Origin: Favolaschia claudopus | Lineage: Eukaryota; Basidiomycota; Agaricomycetes; Agaricales; Mycenaceae | Assembly: GCA_037176885.1 (NCBI GenBank) | Contig: JAWWNJ010000058.1 | Span: 806,001-870,000 of the forward strand | Length of the DNA stretch: 64,000 nucleotides | Reading direction: 5' to 3' | In this document: positions 34,709 to 44,267 of the stretch, in pieces | How the letters are laid out: every line of letters starts with the position of its first letter | Numbering within the stretch: the stretch's first letter is position 1 | Translations under genes and position numbers: made by a program | Notes under the pieces: model-generated | Told to the model about the DNA's origin: nothing | What the model saw: the letters and a program-made list of their open reading frames with translations, nothing else | Databases searched by the model: none

Positions 34709-35562
34709 ATGACCACCCCGCTCCCCAGCGTTAACTTGACCGCCGCCGAGATGGTCCCCGACACGGTCACCCCCGGCCACGACCCTAATTTCTGGTGTCT
34801 GCCGCCGACCCACTACGACCCCAACACCGTGGAGTCTGGTGGAGGCGGTTACGAGTACCACTTGGTGACTCGCGGGCGGAGGGTCGGGATTTGGAGAAAT
34901 TGGTGAGGGTTGTCGCTTTGAGAGGCCTGGGATATTAATGAATTGGGTATAGGACGTCGGCGCAAGCGATGGTGTCGGGTTTTCCAAACAGCGCCCACAA
35001 AGGTCACCACACTTACGCCGCGTGCAAGGAGGAGTGGCAGCAGCACTGCCGCCTGGGCGTCCACCCCCACCCGCCTGCACCTGCTACCCCCCCGGCGGCG
35101 CCTGCAGCCGGCGCTGGTCTGTTCTCTTCCCCGTCGCTGCTGTGGCCTCCCTCCCGCCAGCCGCCGGCACCCGCTGCGAATGTGGTGCCTTCCGTGGTGC
35201 CTTCAAGCATCAGCACCCCCTCTTCTCTTACTACCAGCTCCACCGCGTCGAGCGGCCGGTCTCACCCTCGCCGGTCAACGTCAGCACCGGGGACAGCGAC
35301 TCGTGGTCGTGCCGGTCATGGACCTCTCGAAGGGCGGGGCGAAATCCAAACCCGCTACTATGCGATTTGGGGCGGGGGGTGTGGTTTTCAGCACGCGGTC
35401 GGTGCTCATTTGTTCATGTCATGTTTATTCACTCATTAGTTTTGTAGAGAAGCAGCAAAGAGGGATTTTGATGAGGCTGTCGAGGGCGGGGAGGAGCCTA
35501 AACTCTTATCCACGGGGGACTTCGACCTTGCTTTGGGATATGCTGAGGGGAGGGTTATGTAG
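34709..35562 (+). pseudogene. Two-domain viroplasmin-like (RNase H1 N-terminal-type) protein with one-base frameshift
   Basis: Exons 34709-34902, 34953-35397 and 35448-35562. The first domain is YEYHLVTRGRRVGIWRNW|T joined to SAQAMVSGFPNSAHKGHHTY and AACKEEW. This is the 'YVVxxGRxxGIxxxWxEAxxxVxGxxxAxxKxFxTxxEA' fold shared by caulimovirus viroplasmin and the N-terminus of RNase H1, which binds RNA/DNA hybrids. A Pro/Ser/Ala linker follows, then a second start of the same fold, RYYAIWGGG. The expected VVFSTR continues only after moving back one base within a run of six G (35374-35379). The third exon then reads EAAKRDFDEAVEGGEEPKLL, STGDFDLALGYAEG and stops. The exon sum is 754 nt, exactly one over a multiple of three. 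So the copy carries a single +1 G, either a real mutation, a slippage site or a sequencing error. Basidiomycetes carry many such genes of unknown role. Confidence 0.68.
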
Positions 35563-35748
35563 ATTGCATTACTTTCATTCAATGGTATTAACATATTGTT
35601 TTGCGTTCTGCGAATTTTGTGTGAGGAGCTCCGAATTAAGAGAAAGTCAAAACACATACCAACAAACAAGCGCGACGTTTGTGTATCTCCTACCGAAAGC
35701 CCGCCATTTCTATAGCTGCTACCTATCGCACATCGCCTACGCCGCACA
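35563..35748. promoter_or_regulatory. Short intergenic region before the 765-aa orphan gene
   Basis: 186 bp between the stop of the viroplasmin-like gene and the ATG at 35749, same strand. No TATA box. It includes the upstream gene's 3' end and presumably a compact promoter. Confidence 0.35.
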
Positions 35749-38409
35749 ATGTCCGCGCATCCAGTCAGCGAGCCAGGCGCCCCAAACCAGAATATGGTCG
35801 ACGGCTCGCCTACAACGCAAAATCCTGCGTCTCCGTCTCTACCCGACGCCCAGTCTCTACCCGACGCCGCCGCCGCCGCCTCCGCGCCAGACGCTGGCAC
35901 GACGTCCGCGGCGACAGGAGACGCGGTCGTACCGCCTAGGGCTTGCATTGTCTCCAAGTCTGGCGAGACATACACACCGCCAATACGTCCGCCTGTGGTG
36001 ATGCGCGAGAAGGTGAAGTACGCGCGACGTAAGACAGGGGAGCCAACGAAGAAACCGGGTCCACCGCCGTGGATTTGGGGTACCAAGTTGACGTTCTTTG
36101 AGGCACGGAAAGACGACTGGGTGAAGGCGGTGGAAAAGAAGACGACGGGCGACTTTTACACGAAAGTCACGAAGCTTTTCATCTGGAAGTACGGCCACGG
36201 TCTGAAGGACGACGCGGACTTCGAGTTTGACGTTGCGGACCCCCCCGACTGGCTGGCCGACCACGTTGTGAACGAGAAGGTGCCCGCTGAGGAGTCGCGT
36301 CAAAGACAGAGTTATTACGCGAAAGTGAAAGAGGTGCGTTGTCGTGTCGATTTGGGGTACGGAGGCTGACAAGAGAACAGAGAGTAGGGCAGTGGTATCG
36401 TAGCCAATTCAGCTCGCTCCTCAAAGAAGATAAAGAGGCCTTCACCGAGCTCTTCGCGCCGCTCGCAAACGTCATGGGGTCCGCGCCGCGCAAGCCCCAA
36501 CTGATGCACTTCTATTCCACAAGAAACTACGAGTCGCGGATTAAGGACCGCGCCGAAGCGCGCTTTCAGACGAAGGTGACAGCGGCGCTTTTGGCGGGAG
36601 AGGCCGTGCCACATATGCTCGCGATACGAAATGAGGTGACGAAAGAGTGCTGGGAGGAGGAGTCAGAGACATTCAAGCAGGAAACGATGCAAGCGCTGGA
36701 GCGCTCGCATGAAATTACGCTGAGGGCGTGGAAGGAAGGGCAATTGGATGGGCCCTCAAGAACTGCGGACGAGTATAACGCGTGAGTGTCAAAACCGCTA
36801 AGAATTGTATGATTGGACTTACCTAGCCATAAAAGATCTTTGAAGACGGCAGCGCACTATCTTCAGCCGTTTGTCGACAGCATCGCAGAGCGGTATGGTA
36901 TGTGTGTGTCGCTGTTGATGGCGGGCCCGATTGGGGATCGGAATGGTCACATTGAGATGCGGAGGTGAGTTTGATTTCTATCGCGGCTTGAGGCATGCAT
37001 ACTGAGGTTATGCAAGCGTTCACGCAGGCGCTACAAGGGGCCTGGTGGCCAACGATTGGCCCCAACATGATCCTCAAGGGTTCTCAGCAGTCGAAGCGTC
37101 GATGGTGGACTTTGCGCATCACGTTTACTGTACGTGTATCTGGGTTTGAGGATGTGCGCATTGGCTGAATGTGCTACAGCGGAGGCTGACCGTGAAGCGC
37201 GGAAAACGGGGGCGCAGGTACAAGGCGACTCAGCGCCGGGTGCCCCGTCTCAGCGGCCTGTCGACCGCTCCCAGAGCCGTAGTGCCGTCCCCGCTGCTGC
37301 CAGCGCGAATCCCGACGATCGCACCGCCGGCGCAGGCGTAAACGCCGCTGGTGATGTCCACAGCGCGTCCGGAACTCATGGTGGAGGCGGGGGCAACGGC
37401 GGTGAGAACGGCGGTGAGAACGGCGGTGAGAACGGCGGCGATAACGGCGGCAAGAACGGCGGCAAGAACGGCGGCAAGAACGGAGGTGAGGGCGAGGATG
37501 GAGATGAGGGTGAAGATGGAGATGAGGGTGAAGATGGAGATGAGGGAGAAGATGGGGGTGGAGGACGATCAGGAGATGAACCCGACGCGACCATTGCACG
37601 TATGTGGACTCGGAAGGACCGATCCAAGTGGACAGAGGAGCTTGGTCGTGCGTTCAGCGCCTTCGAACGTCTGAAACAATTCGGAGGGGTGGAATGGGCT
37701 GTTTGCGTCGCGAAATTCTTTGACTTCGAGAAGAAGTGCGGGTTTAGTGAAGGAACCCTGATCACGACAGAAGAGCGACCGGATATCATGAAACGATGGC
37801 TGGGGAGGGCTCGCAAGTGGGAGGTGAAACAACAGCTTGGAGATCTTGGAGCGGAGGCGATTGAGGGGACCTTCATCGATGGGTGGTGGAAGTGGTGGAA
37901 TGCGATACAACCGAAGGAGCGAGGAGCGATGCTTCGTCCAGCTGGACTCGACTGGGGTGCGGTGACGAAGCTCCATGGGCGGAACGGACTTTTGCAGGTA
38001 ATGGCGACGCTGCTGTGGTGGGGGGAAACGACGGAGACGATGACGCCGATGGACCGCATGACGTGGACACTGGCGGTAGAGGATGTGACGTGGGCGCTAG
38101 AGCAGATGCTCGTGCCTGGAGTGATCGCGAGGGGGAAAGAGTGAGATACGCCTTGACTGCCAAACGAAGAATTACCTGACAATATTGACTACTAGAAATG
38201 CAGCGCCAAGGAAAAGGAAAGCCGCAGAACTGTGAGTATACTGCCGCCTGAAACTTGTGTATGATTGACGGGTCGAGCTTCAGGGAAGAGACGCGACAAG
38301 GCCGCCGCAAATCGGGAGGGTAAGATTGACTGGGACATCGAGCCCGTGTAGACTGAAAGCTTCCATTCACAGAACAGAGGCAGGGCGCAAGCGCCGAAGG
38401 GCGAATTAA
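35749..38409 (+). CDS. Conserved Agaricomycete orphan protein, nine exons, 765 aa
   Basis: Exons: 35749-36333, 36381-36781, 36836-36964, 37017-37129, 37180-38140, 38196-38231, 38284-38319 and 38373-38409. The sum is 2,298 nt with correct phase throughout, so eight exons by this count (the last introns are 52-55 nt). Landmarks are an Ala/Pro/Thr N-terminus, WIWGTKLTFFEARKDDWVKA, GDFYTKVTKLFIWKYGHGL, VGQWYRSQFSSLL, KPQLMHFYSTRNYESRIKDR, MLAIRNEVTKECWEEESETF, YLQPFVDSIAERYGMCVSLL, MAGPIGDRNGHIEMRS and VEASMVDFAHHVY. Then comes a Gly/Asn/Glu/Lys repeat and a second helical domain with SAFERLKQFGGVEWAVCVAK and DGWWKWWNAI. The end is basic (PRKRKAAEL, TEAGRKRRRAN), probably a nuclear localisation signal. 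The 'FY.RV..LF..KYG..L' to 'AGPIG..NG.IE.RSVHAG' pattern belongs to a large Agaricomycete family of unknown function. The model is intact. Confidence 0.78.
37395..37560 (+). repeat. Coding minisatellite inside the 765-aa gene
   Basis: A 12-nt unit (AACGGCGGTGAG and variants with GATAAC or AAGAAC) repeats about eight times and encodes GGENGGENGGENGGDNGGKN. It is followed by an 18-nt unit encoding GEDGDE about four times. Unit lengths are multiples of three, so length variation would keep the frame. The charge moves from alternating E/K to acidic. Confidence 0.8.
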
Positions 38410-38695
38410 TGTTGTAGTCGCGAGCTTAACTCGAGGATGAAAAGAGCAGAGTGGGGCGTAGGTCGTACATGTATACACGCACGCGTTGTGGTGGACTTGG
38501 AAGAAAAGGCGGCGTTTGGAGCCTCAAGGCAGCTGTCAATCATAAGATTGACATTTGCTTCCGCGGAACACGTCATTCGGACGAGCTGGCGGCTGCTGGC
38601 GGTATTGAGGAAGGGCTGCTTTCTACCTACTTTCTACTTAAGTACGCGTCTGTGGGGCAACGAGAAATAGAGCAGACACTGGGGGCAAGCCACTA

Positions 38696-38922
38696 TTTCC
38701 GGGCCCCGGAAATGTCCCGGAAATAGGCCGGAAATATAAAATAATCCTGAAATAATCCTATTATTTCCGGGGTCCGGAAATAGTCCGGAAATATAAAATG
38801 TTCCCATAATTTTCCCATCATTTCCGGGGTCCGGAAATAGTATATATTCCTATCATTTCCGTAGAATATTCCTATTATTTCCGGGGTCCGGAAAATTACT
38901 ATTTCCGGGGTCCGGAAATAAT
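38696..38922. repeat. Cluster of five TTTCCGGGGTCCGGAAA palindromes
   Basis: Five near-perfect palindromic 17-mers lie within about 230 bp (around 38696, 38763, 38820, 38878 and 38901), separated by AT-rich spacers with CCTATTATTTCC-type half-sites. It sits at the sharp transition from the GC-rich gene cluster to AT-richer gene-poor DNA. Confidence 0.75.
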
Positions 38923-39152
38923 AGGAAAATAATGAACCAAACATTCCTTATAAGGCAATAAAAATGGCCCCATGACCTTCTCAGCTCCAATGAATCTTGG
39001 AATCCTAGGATTCACCCCTAACATGGCAATAATTCATCATATACTTTAAAAGGAAAGATTTTGTTCCATTGACATTGTTATATGACAAACACAATCCAAC
39101 ATCAGTGTTATTATACAAGGCTATTCTTCCACTTCCTGGAACCAACACCTCG

Positions 39153-41090
39153 TCATTTGTCTACACTGAACTGAGGTCTCACAGCTGTCACAAAGATAGA
39201 AGTTATGATGCAACTAGCAAAAACAGAATCTAGACACAGCTCCACAGCTTTACACCCTTCTATACAGTCGTCACTGTCATAACCCATACCCATTGGGATA
39301 ATACGCAAATAAATTCTACGGTACAATCGTGTAAAATAGTTGGCAATTGAAGACGAAACCATGTCTTTTGTGCACTCCAGCTGTGTTTCTCGCCCAAATG
39401 TAGCTAATTCCTCCTCAAGGTGTCGTGCAAAAGACCCTTCGGTCTCCTCCAGATATTTCAGCAGCAAAACCACAGCTTTGAGGGCCTCCGTACGAGTCGG
39501 CTTGGCCACAACAGTCAAGGCGGGGGGATCATCATCACCACTATTGATCTCCATGTCCTGCTCTACTATGTGTGCCTTCATTAGCTCCTCAAACAACTCT
39601 TCGTCCAGCACGTCTTCCACCAACTGCTCCTCCAGAACATCAATGAGTGACTCAATGTCAAGCCGGTTACCTTTTTGAAGAACTCCCTTCCCTTGAAGCT
39701 CACAAGCTTTTCTGACACAGGCGGCACACCCTATGGTTTATTTTGAAATAATCCCCGGTGGTTTACTGGGCGTTTACAGCGAGTTTACATTTCCCTTTGT
39801 CTCGCCGTTGTCACAGTTAGGCGCTGAATCTATGACATCATTGATGAGACAAGTGCTTTCAAGTTGTATTTCACGTTCGTTGTGATTCGTCCTTTGCAAT
39901 TCTTTAACTGATCATGAATGAAAGGCATGGTGAAGCCAGGTAGGATGTGAGTATTCAGAAGTGCCCAATTTATCAGTCAAAACCTATGGCAGGGCAAATT
40001 TGTATACTACACCCTCGCTGAAATGTGGCAGGTTTTCAGGTAGAACCTCCTCCAGAATTCTGGGAAACACACTGACATAGTCAAATCTTCAGGCAGAACA
40101 CACAAGCAAAGCTGGATTGGCCAGTCCCGTGCGTTTTTAGTGGGGCTCTTGCTGTAGTTCAAAATTTTGGGGCTACTTAATAAGTGGTGTATGTAGAATT
40201 TGAATAGTACATGCTCGCAAGTGCGAAAACACACAGCACTTGGGTGTAACTGGCAAAACCAATAGCGAACTAAAATCAGCCAAAGATCAATCAATGATGT
40301 CATACATCCGGGCACCTAATTGCCTACCTTCGGCCAATCGACGTTCAATAAACCACTGCGGATTATTTTGAAATAAACCATGGTGCATGCCACCTATGTG
40401 AACCATCTACATTGGTCGTAAGAGCAAATGACATCCGATTCTTCTTTTCCTTTACACCCGACATCTGGTGATTTATGATTTATAAGACCACGATCCGGCG
40501 GCATTCTGTGAAGAAATCAGCTCAAGAGTGAAAGCGCAACCTTATCAACACACACGCAGAAAAGACTGGTCTCATCCATATTTTTCCAATTCATAATCTT
40601 CATAAAAGATGCTGTCATGGATACGTCAACGGTCTTCCTTAATTGCGACAGGATCCACAGAGGCCACTTCTCCATGCTGCTTCAAACCCACACCGAGTCT
40701 TTAAGGCCGCCAACCATCCCTCGCTTAGTGAGAGACACTCATCTTCTGGAATGCCAACCATATCAGCAACGCGTCTCCATTTCTCCCGAATGGTCGCACC
40801 GCTCAGATGCACCCCATCGCACATGGCCTGGGCAATCCATAATTTGAGCATCTCATTAACTTCTGGATGCTCGACCTGCTTGACTCGTTTGTTGTCACCG
40901 GAACCACCCTGCTGCTGAACAGCCTGCCATTGTGCTCACAATTCTGCTTCTTCTGCAAGCCAGCTTGACACCCGCAGCTGTTTGATTTTTGAGTTTTGGG
41001 TAGAGGGGATCGAAATGCTTCGCCATTACAGTCTGACTCTTTTTTTCGGGGTGTAAGGCTCCAGGAGTGCTTACGAGGGTCACTGTACGG
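39153..41090 (-). pseudogene. Degenerate pogo/Tigger-type (CENP-B HTH plus DDE) transposase
   Basis: Read 41090 to 39153. KKSQTVMAKHFDPLYPKLK is the Psq helix-turn-helix, then after a frameshift in an A-run comes RVSSWLAEEAEL with an in-frame TGA. Next are RVKQVEHPEVNEMLKLWIAQ and GATIREKWRRVADMVGIPED, ECLSLSEGWLAALK, the CENPB-type HTH. A further frame change gives HGEVASVDPVAIKEDR and NMDETSLF (first catalytic Asp of DDE_1), then MPPDRGLINHKSPDVGCKGK with stops. The DDE region is interrupted by a 649-bp inverted-repeat element. The frame at 39623-39153 (DVLDEELFEELM, TRTEALKAVVLLLKYLEETE) is the acidic and helical C-terminus of this family. Several frameshifts and stops make it non-functional. 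Confidence 0.72.
39733..40381. mobile_element. 649-bp inverted-repeat element inserted in the pogo DDE region
   Basis: The left end ATGGTTTATTTTGAAATAAT and the reverse complement of the right end, ATGGTTTATTTCAAAATAAT, match over about 30 bp, and similarity weakens over a further 17 bp (GTGGTTTAcTgggCGT against GTGGTTTAtTgaaCGT). It separates the DDE core from the C-terminus of the pogo relic. No target duplication or internal gene was recognised. Confidence 0.62.
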
Positions 41091-42358
41091 TATCCCTGGC
41101 AGGAGTAAAAAAGCCTTATTTTGTGGTAAAGACCCTTTCTTGAACGGTCAAGCTTGCAGAAAACTACAGAGAGTCGAATTCTCAAGCTCTCAGTTGTAGT
41201 TCTCTTCAATCCTTCGAAAATGAGAGGACTGGAGTCGACTGAGAGGGTGATCTGTAAAGATCAGTGGAAACAACCGTATAAATCAGAGAAATAATGCCTT
41301 GCACCTAGAGCCTCAAGTAGAGCCTAGGCAAGGCAAAGATACGACTATCCAGCACCCATGCCTCTCACAGAGCTTCGGAGTTACTCAACGAAAGCTGAGG
41401 AGGCGAAATGGGTGATTTGGTAGAAGTAAAGATGATAATGATCATGTGACACGAGTACATGTGACTTGTAGCTGAAGAGTAACTAAAATAGGTAAACAGC
41501 ACCTTACACGGGGTGCCTATGATGCCAGTCGAGAATTTCAATTTTTGCCGCAAGGTAGTGTTCTCCTTCTTCTTTTTTACCTCTCGCTTTTTTCGCTCCT
41601 CTGGCCCTTGAAGACAGGATCAACCCGGCCAAAGAGGAACAGCCAATTGTACGTACTTGGAGTATAATGTTTCAAAAAGTCATAGTGATTCGTTTTACAG
41701 ACAAGACCAAGCATGATTCACTATAGGCCCATCAGTGCTCAAGCTAATAGGATATAGATGTTCATAACCATGTTGCCTTGAAAGTGATCGAAGAAGTATT
41801 AGATTTGAAAATGTCATTGCCTGCATGACACACAAATTTGTGCTCGTCCTTGCAAATGATCAAAGGGATCAATATCAGATAGGGTCTGAATGTGTGCATT
41901 GTTGAACCCCCAAGCAAAGTGATTTGCCATTAGAACTACAAGCCATTAGATGTGCCAGCATACTCTATGGCTGTGATTTGGCAAGCAAAATACAAACAGG
42001 TTAGGAGTGAACTCTTCCCAGCTGTCCTTGCAACCCGAATCACATTAAAATCATGGTTGGGCTTGATGAGGGGTCGGGGGTACAGCTGCAAGCAATCAAA
42101 AATTGAGCATTTTGCTTGAACCACTTAAAAACTGGTTTATAAACTGGTGTTTATAAACACATTTACAGACTTGATCAATGAAAATTCAATGGCACCTATG
42201 CTGTCAATGTGGCCAGAGATCTCCTTGATTTGTTGGAAAGCATGGTAATTTTGTTGGTTACCATTAGCAACGTTTAGCAATAGAGGAATGGATGATAAAA
42301 GAAAGAAGACAAGAACTAAGAGTGTGTGATGATATTCTCATTGATCAGAACTGTTGAT

Positions 42359-42402
42359 GGTGGCTGTGCTTAGGGGTAAGCCAACCCCTAAGCACAGCCA
42401 CC
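42359..42402. repeat. Perfect 19-bp hairpin, copy 1
   Basis: GGTGGCTGTGCTTAGGGGT pairs perfectly with ACCCCTAAGCACAGCCACC around a 6-nt loop. Confidence 0.8.
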
Positions 42403-43135
42403 ATGCAGCAGTTTCTGATTAGTAATGTTGTTCACATCAATCAGATTGAAAATTACCTCATCTTTTGCTTACTAAAAGGACTCAGTCACACAAGATTCGT
42501 TACTGGCCTTTATACTGTTCACAGAATTCCAAGAATCAGGTATATGCACTTCAGAACCAGGTCAGCCATAAGTAAAACAACCTCAGCAAATTGTTCCCAC
42601 AAACAATATGAATCTCAAGGCAACAAACACACCTTCGATCCAAAAGCCGCTACAGTATGAAAACCTTCATGTTATAGTGTCCTTCCAATAAGCCACAACA
42701 CTGAAACCTGGCAAGCCAGTACATTGATATATTACTCGCAAGCCTAAGTAGATTAGCAAACTTCACTGCCTATGGTCAGGGAACGTTCTTGACTGCTCCC
42801 ACCTCACTGAAAAACCGCTAGCAGAGGCTGATATTATCAGTTGTCTGTTTTGGATCGCTCCACAATATAAATAAAAATGAAAGCATAGGGATCAGGCACA
42901 ACAAAAGATGGGGTACTTTTGCTTGCGTGCTTGATAAGGGCTGTGTCAAACACTTGCAAGCAGTTTGCTATCTGAAGAAAACTCAATGACACCTATGCTG
43001 TCAAAATAGCTAGAGATCTCCTTGATTTATGGGAAAGTGTGGTAGTGGTTGCCATTGGCGAGGTTTAGCAATAGAGGAATGGATGATAAAAGATACAATA
43101 ACCAAGAGCATGTGATTGATCAGAGCTGTTGCATG

Positions 43136-43177
43136 GTGGCTGTGCTTGGGTGTAGGCCTACACCTAAGCACAGCCAC
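43136..43177. repeat. Long palindrome, copy 2
   Basis: GTGGCTGTGCTTGGGTGTAG and its reverse complement with one mismatch, no loop. It is the counterpart of the hairpin at 42359 within a diverged duplication about 780 bp away. Confidence 0.75.
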
Positions 43178-44176
43178 TCAAGGCATTCAGAGAAGTCATT
43201 GTGGGAAAGGCCTATACCTTTTAGTAAGCATTTCCCATGAACACTTCTCTTTCTTCAAAGCCTTGATCACTGCCTCCTATGCTAGCCAATCACTCCTCTG
43301 CAGCTGTTGCTCAAGAGTATGTTATCACTATTGAAATCTTCATTTGAAGCTATTGACCTGCTCAAAAAAATCATCCCTTTTCAGAAGACAGATCAACGAT
43401 AGAAATTCAGGGATAGCAAATGACATCCTGTCTAACATAAATGGCATGCTGTTGTCATTGTGAACAGTATAGAATGGGCCCTGCTAGAAAAACTTTTGAT
43501 ATATGGTTTGACTGGCTAACATTCTGAGCAATCAGCTCTGGGCCACTGTCTGCAGTGTTGGGCCCAGGCTGTACCATGGGAGGCAACAGCTGTAGGTGTA
43601 GGTTGATGACCTGTATCCAACCCTTGCAATGGCACTCGCCAAAATCCTCAAAAAAATTGTCACATCTCCCTTTGTGACAAGGTCTGTGGCGAGATTCTTT
43701 GTCTTTTTCTTGTAATACTCAGAATGAAATGACCGGCCCTGCCGGTTTACGACCTTGCTTTAGCTGATAACAGTTTACTTTTATCATTGTTCCTCATTCA
43801 TTTAAATTCAACTCATATGCTATTGTTTGACCGGAATGTAGGGAGGTGGTCAGTGCATAAAAAGAACAGAAACAAGCATGCTGAGTTGTGCAGAGTGAAA
43901 CTTCACCTCCGCTCCCAGTCGGATCACACAGTGGAATTTAGGCAAACCCATTTTATAGCCGTTGACCCCCCAGGTTAAGAAAGTGGTTTAGCTTACTTAT
44001 TTGGAAGGACCACTACTGTTACTAATGTCTGTCACCAAATGTTGTGGGCTTGACTCCCTATGTGTGACCTTTTTTGACTTGTTACGACTTGCTCACGCCC
44101 AGTCTGACATTGCCAAATGTAGTAATGGGCAGGAGGCCTAGTGGGGGTTGTATTTTGCAGGTTGGGATGCTTAATA

Positions 44177-44262
44177 GTGCTTACTCTTGTCAAGTGGTAT
44201 GTGGTATGTTGGTCTTGATTTGGTTGGTGTGAGGACGCTACGGGTTCAAACCCGTAGGCACC
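44177..44262 (+). ncRNA. tRNA-like / SINE-head relic with Pol III-type motifs
   Basis: TTGTCAAGTGG (44187) resembles the A box and GGGTTCAAACCC (44242) the B box, 55 nt apart. GTGCTTA at 44177 can pair with TAGGCAC at 44255 as a 7-bp acceptor-like stem with one wobble. A T5 run follows at 44263. The T-loop is too short for a functional tRNA, so this looks like a decayed tRNA or SINE head. Confidence 0.3.
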
Positions 44263-44267
44263 TTTTT

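Larger units (their letters stand above)
41091..44176. other. AT-rich gene-poor region with a diverged tandem duplication
   Basis: No recognisable gene in about 3 kb. Segments 42181-42400 and 42976-43180 are diverged direct copies, each ending in a long hairpin (listed separately). The remainder is low-information AT-rich DNA. Confidence 0.5.

Noticed and set aside
34943..36001. 352-codon plus-strand open frame
   Set aside because: It crosses the introns, stop and start of two well-supported genes in another frame and is extremely Arg/Pro-rich, as expected for an out-of-frame GC-rich read.
37376..38182. 268-codon open frame on the minus strand rich in Ser/Pro
   Set aside because: It is the antisense shadow of the 765-aa gene and its Gly/Asn/Glu minisatellite.
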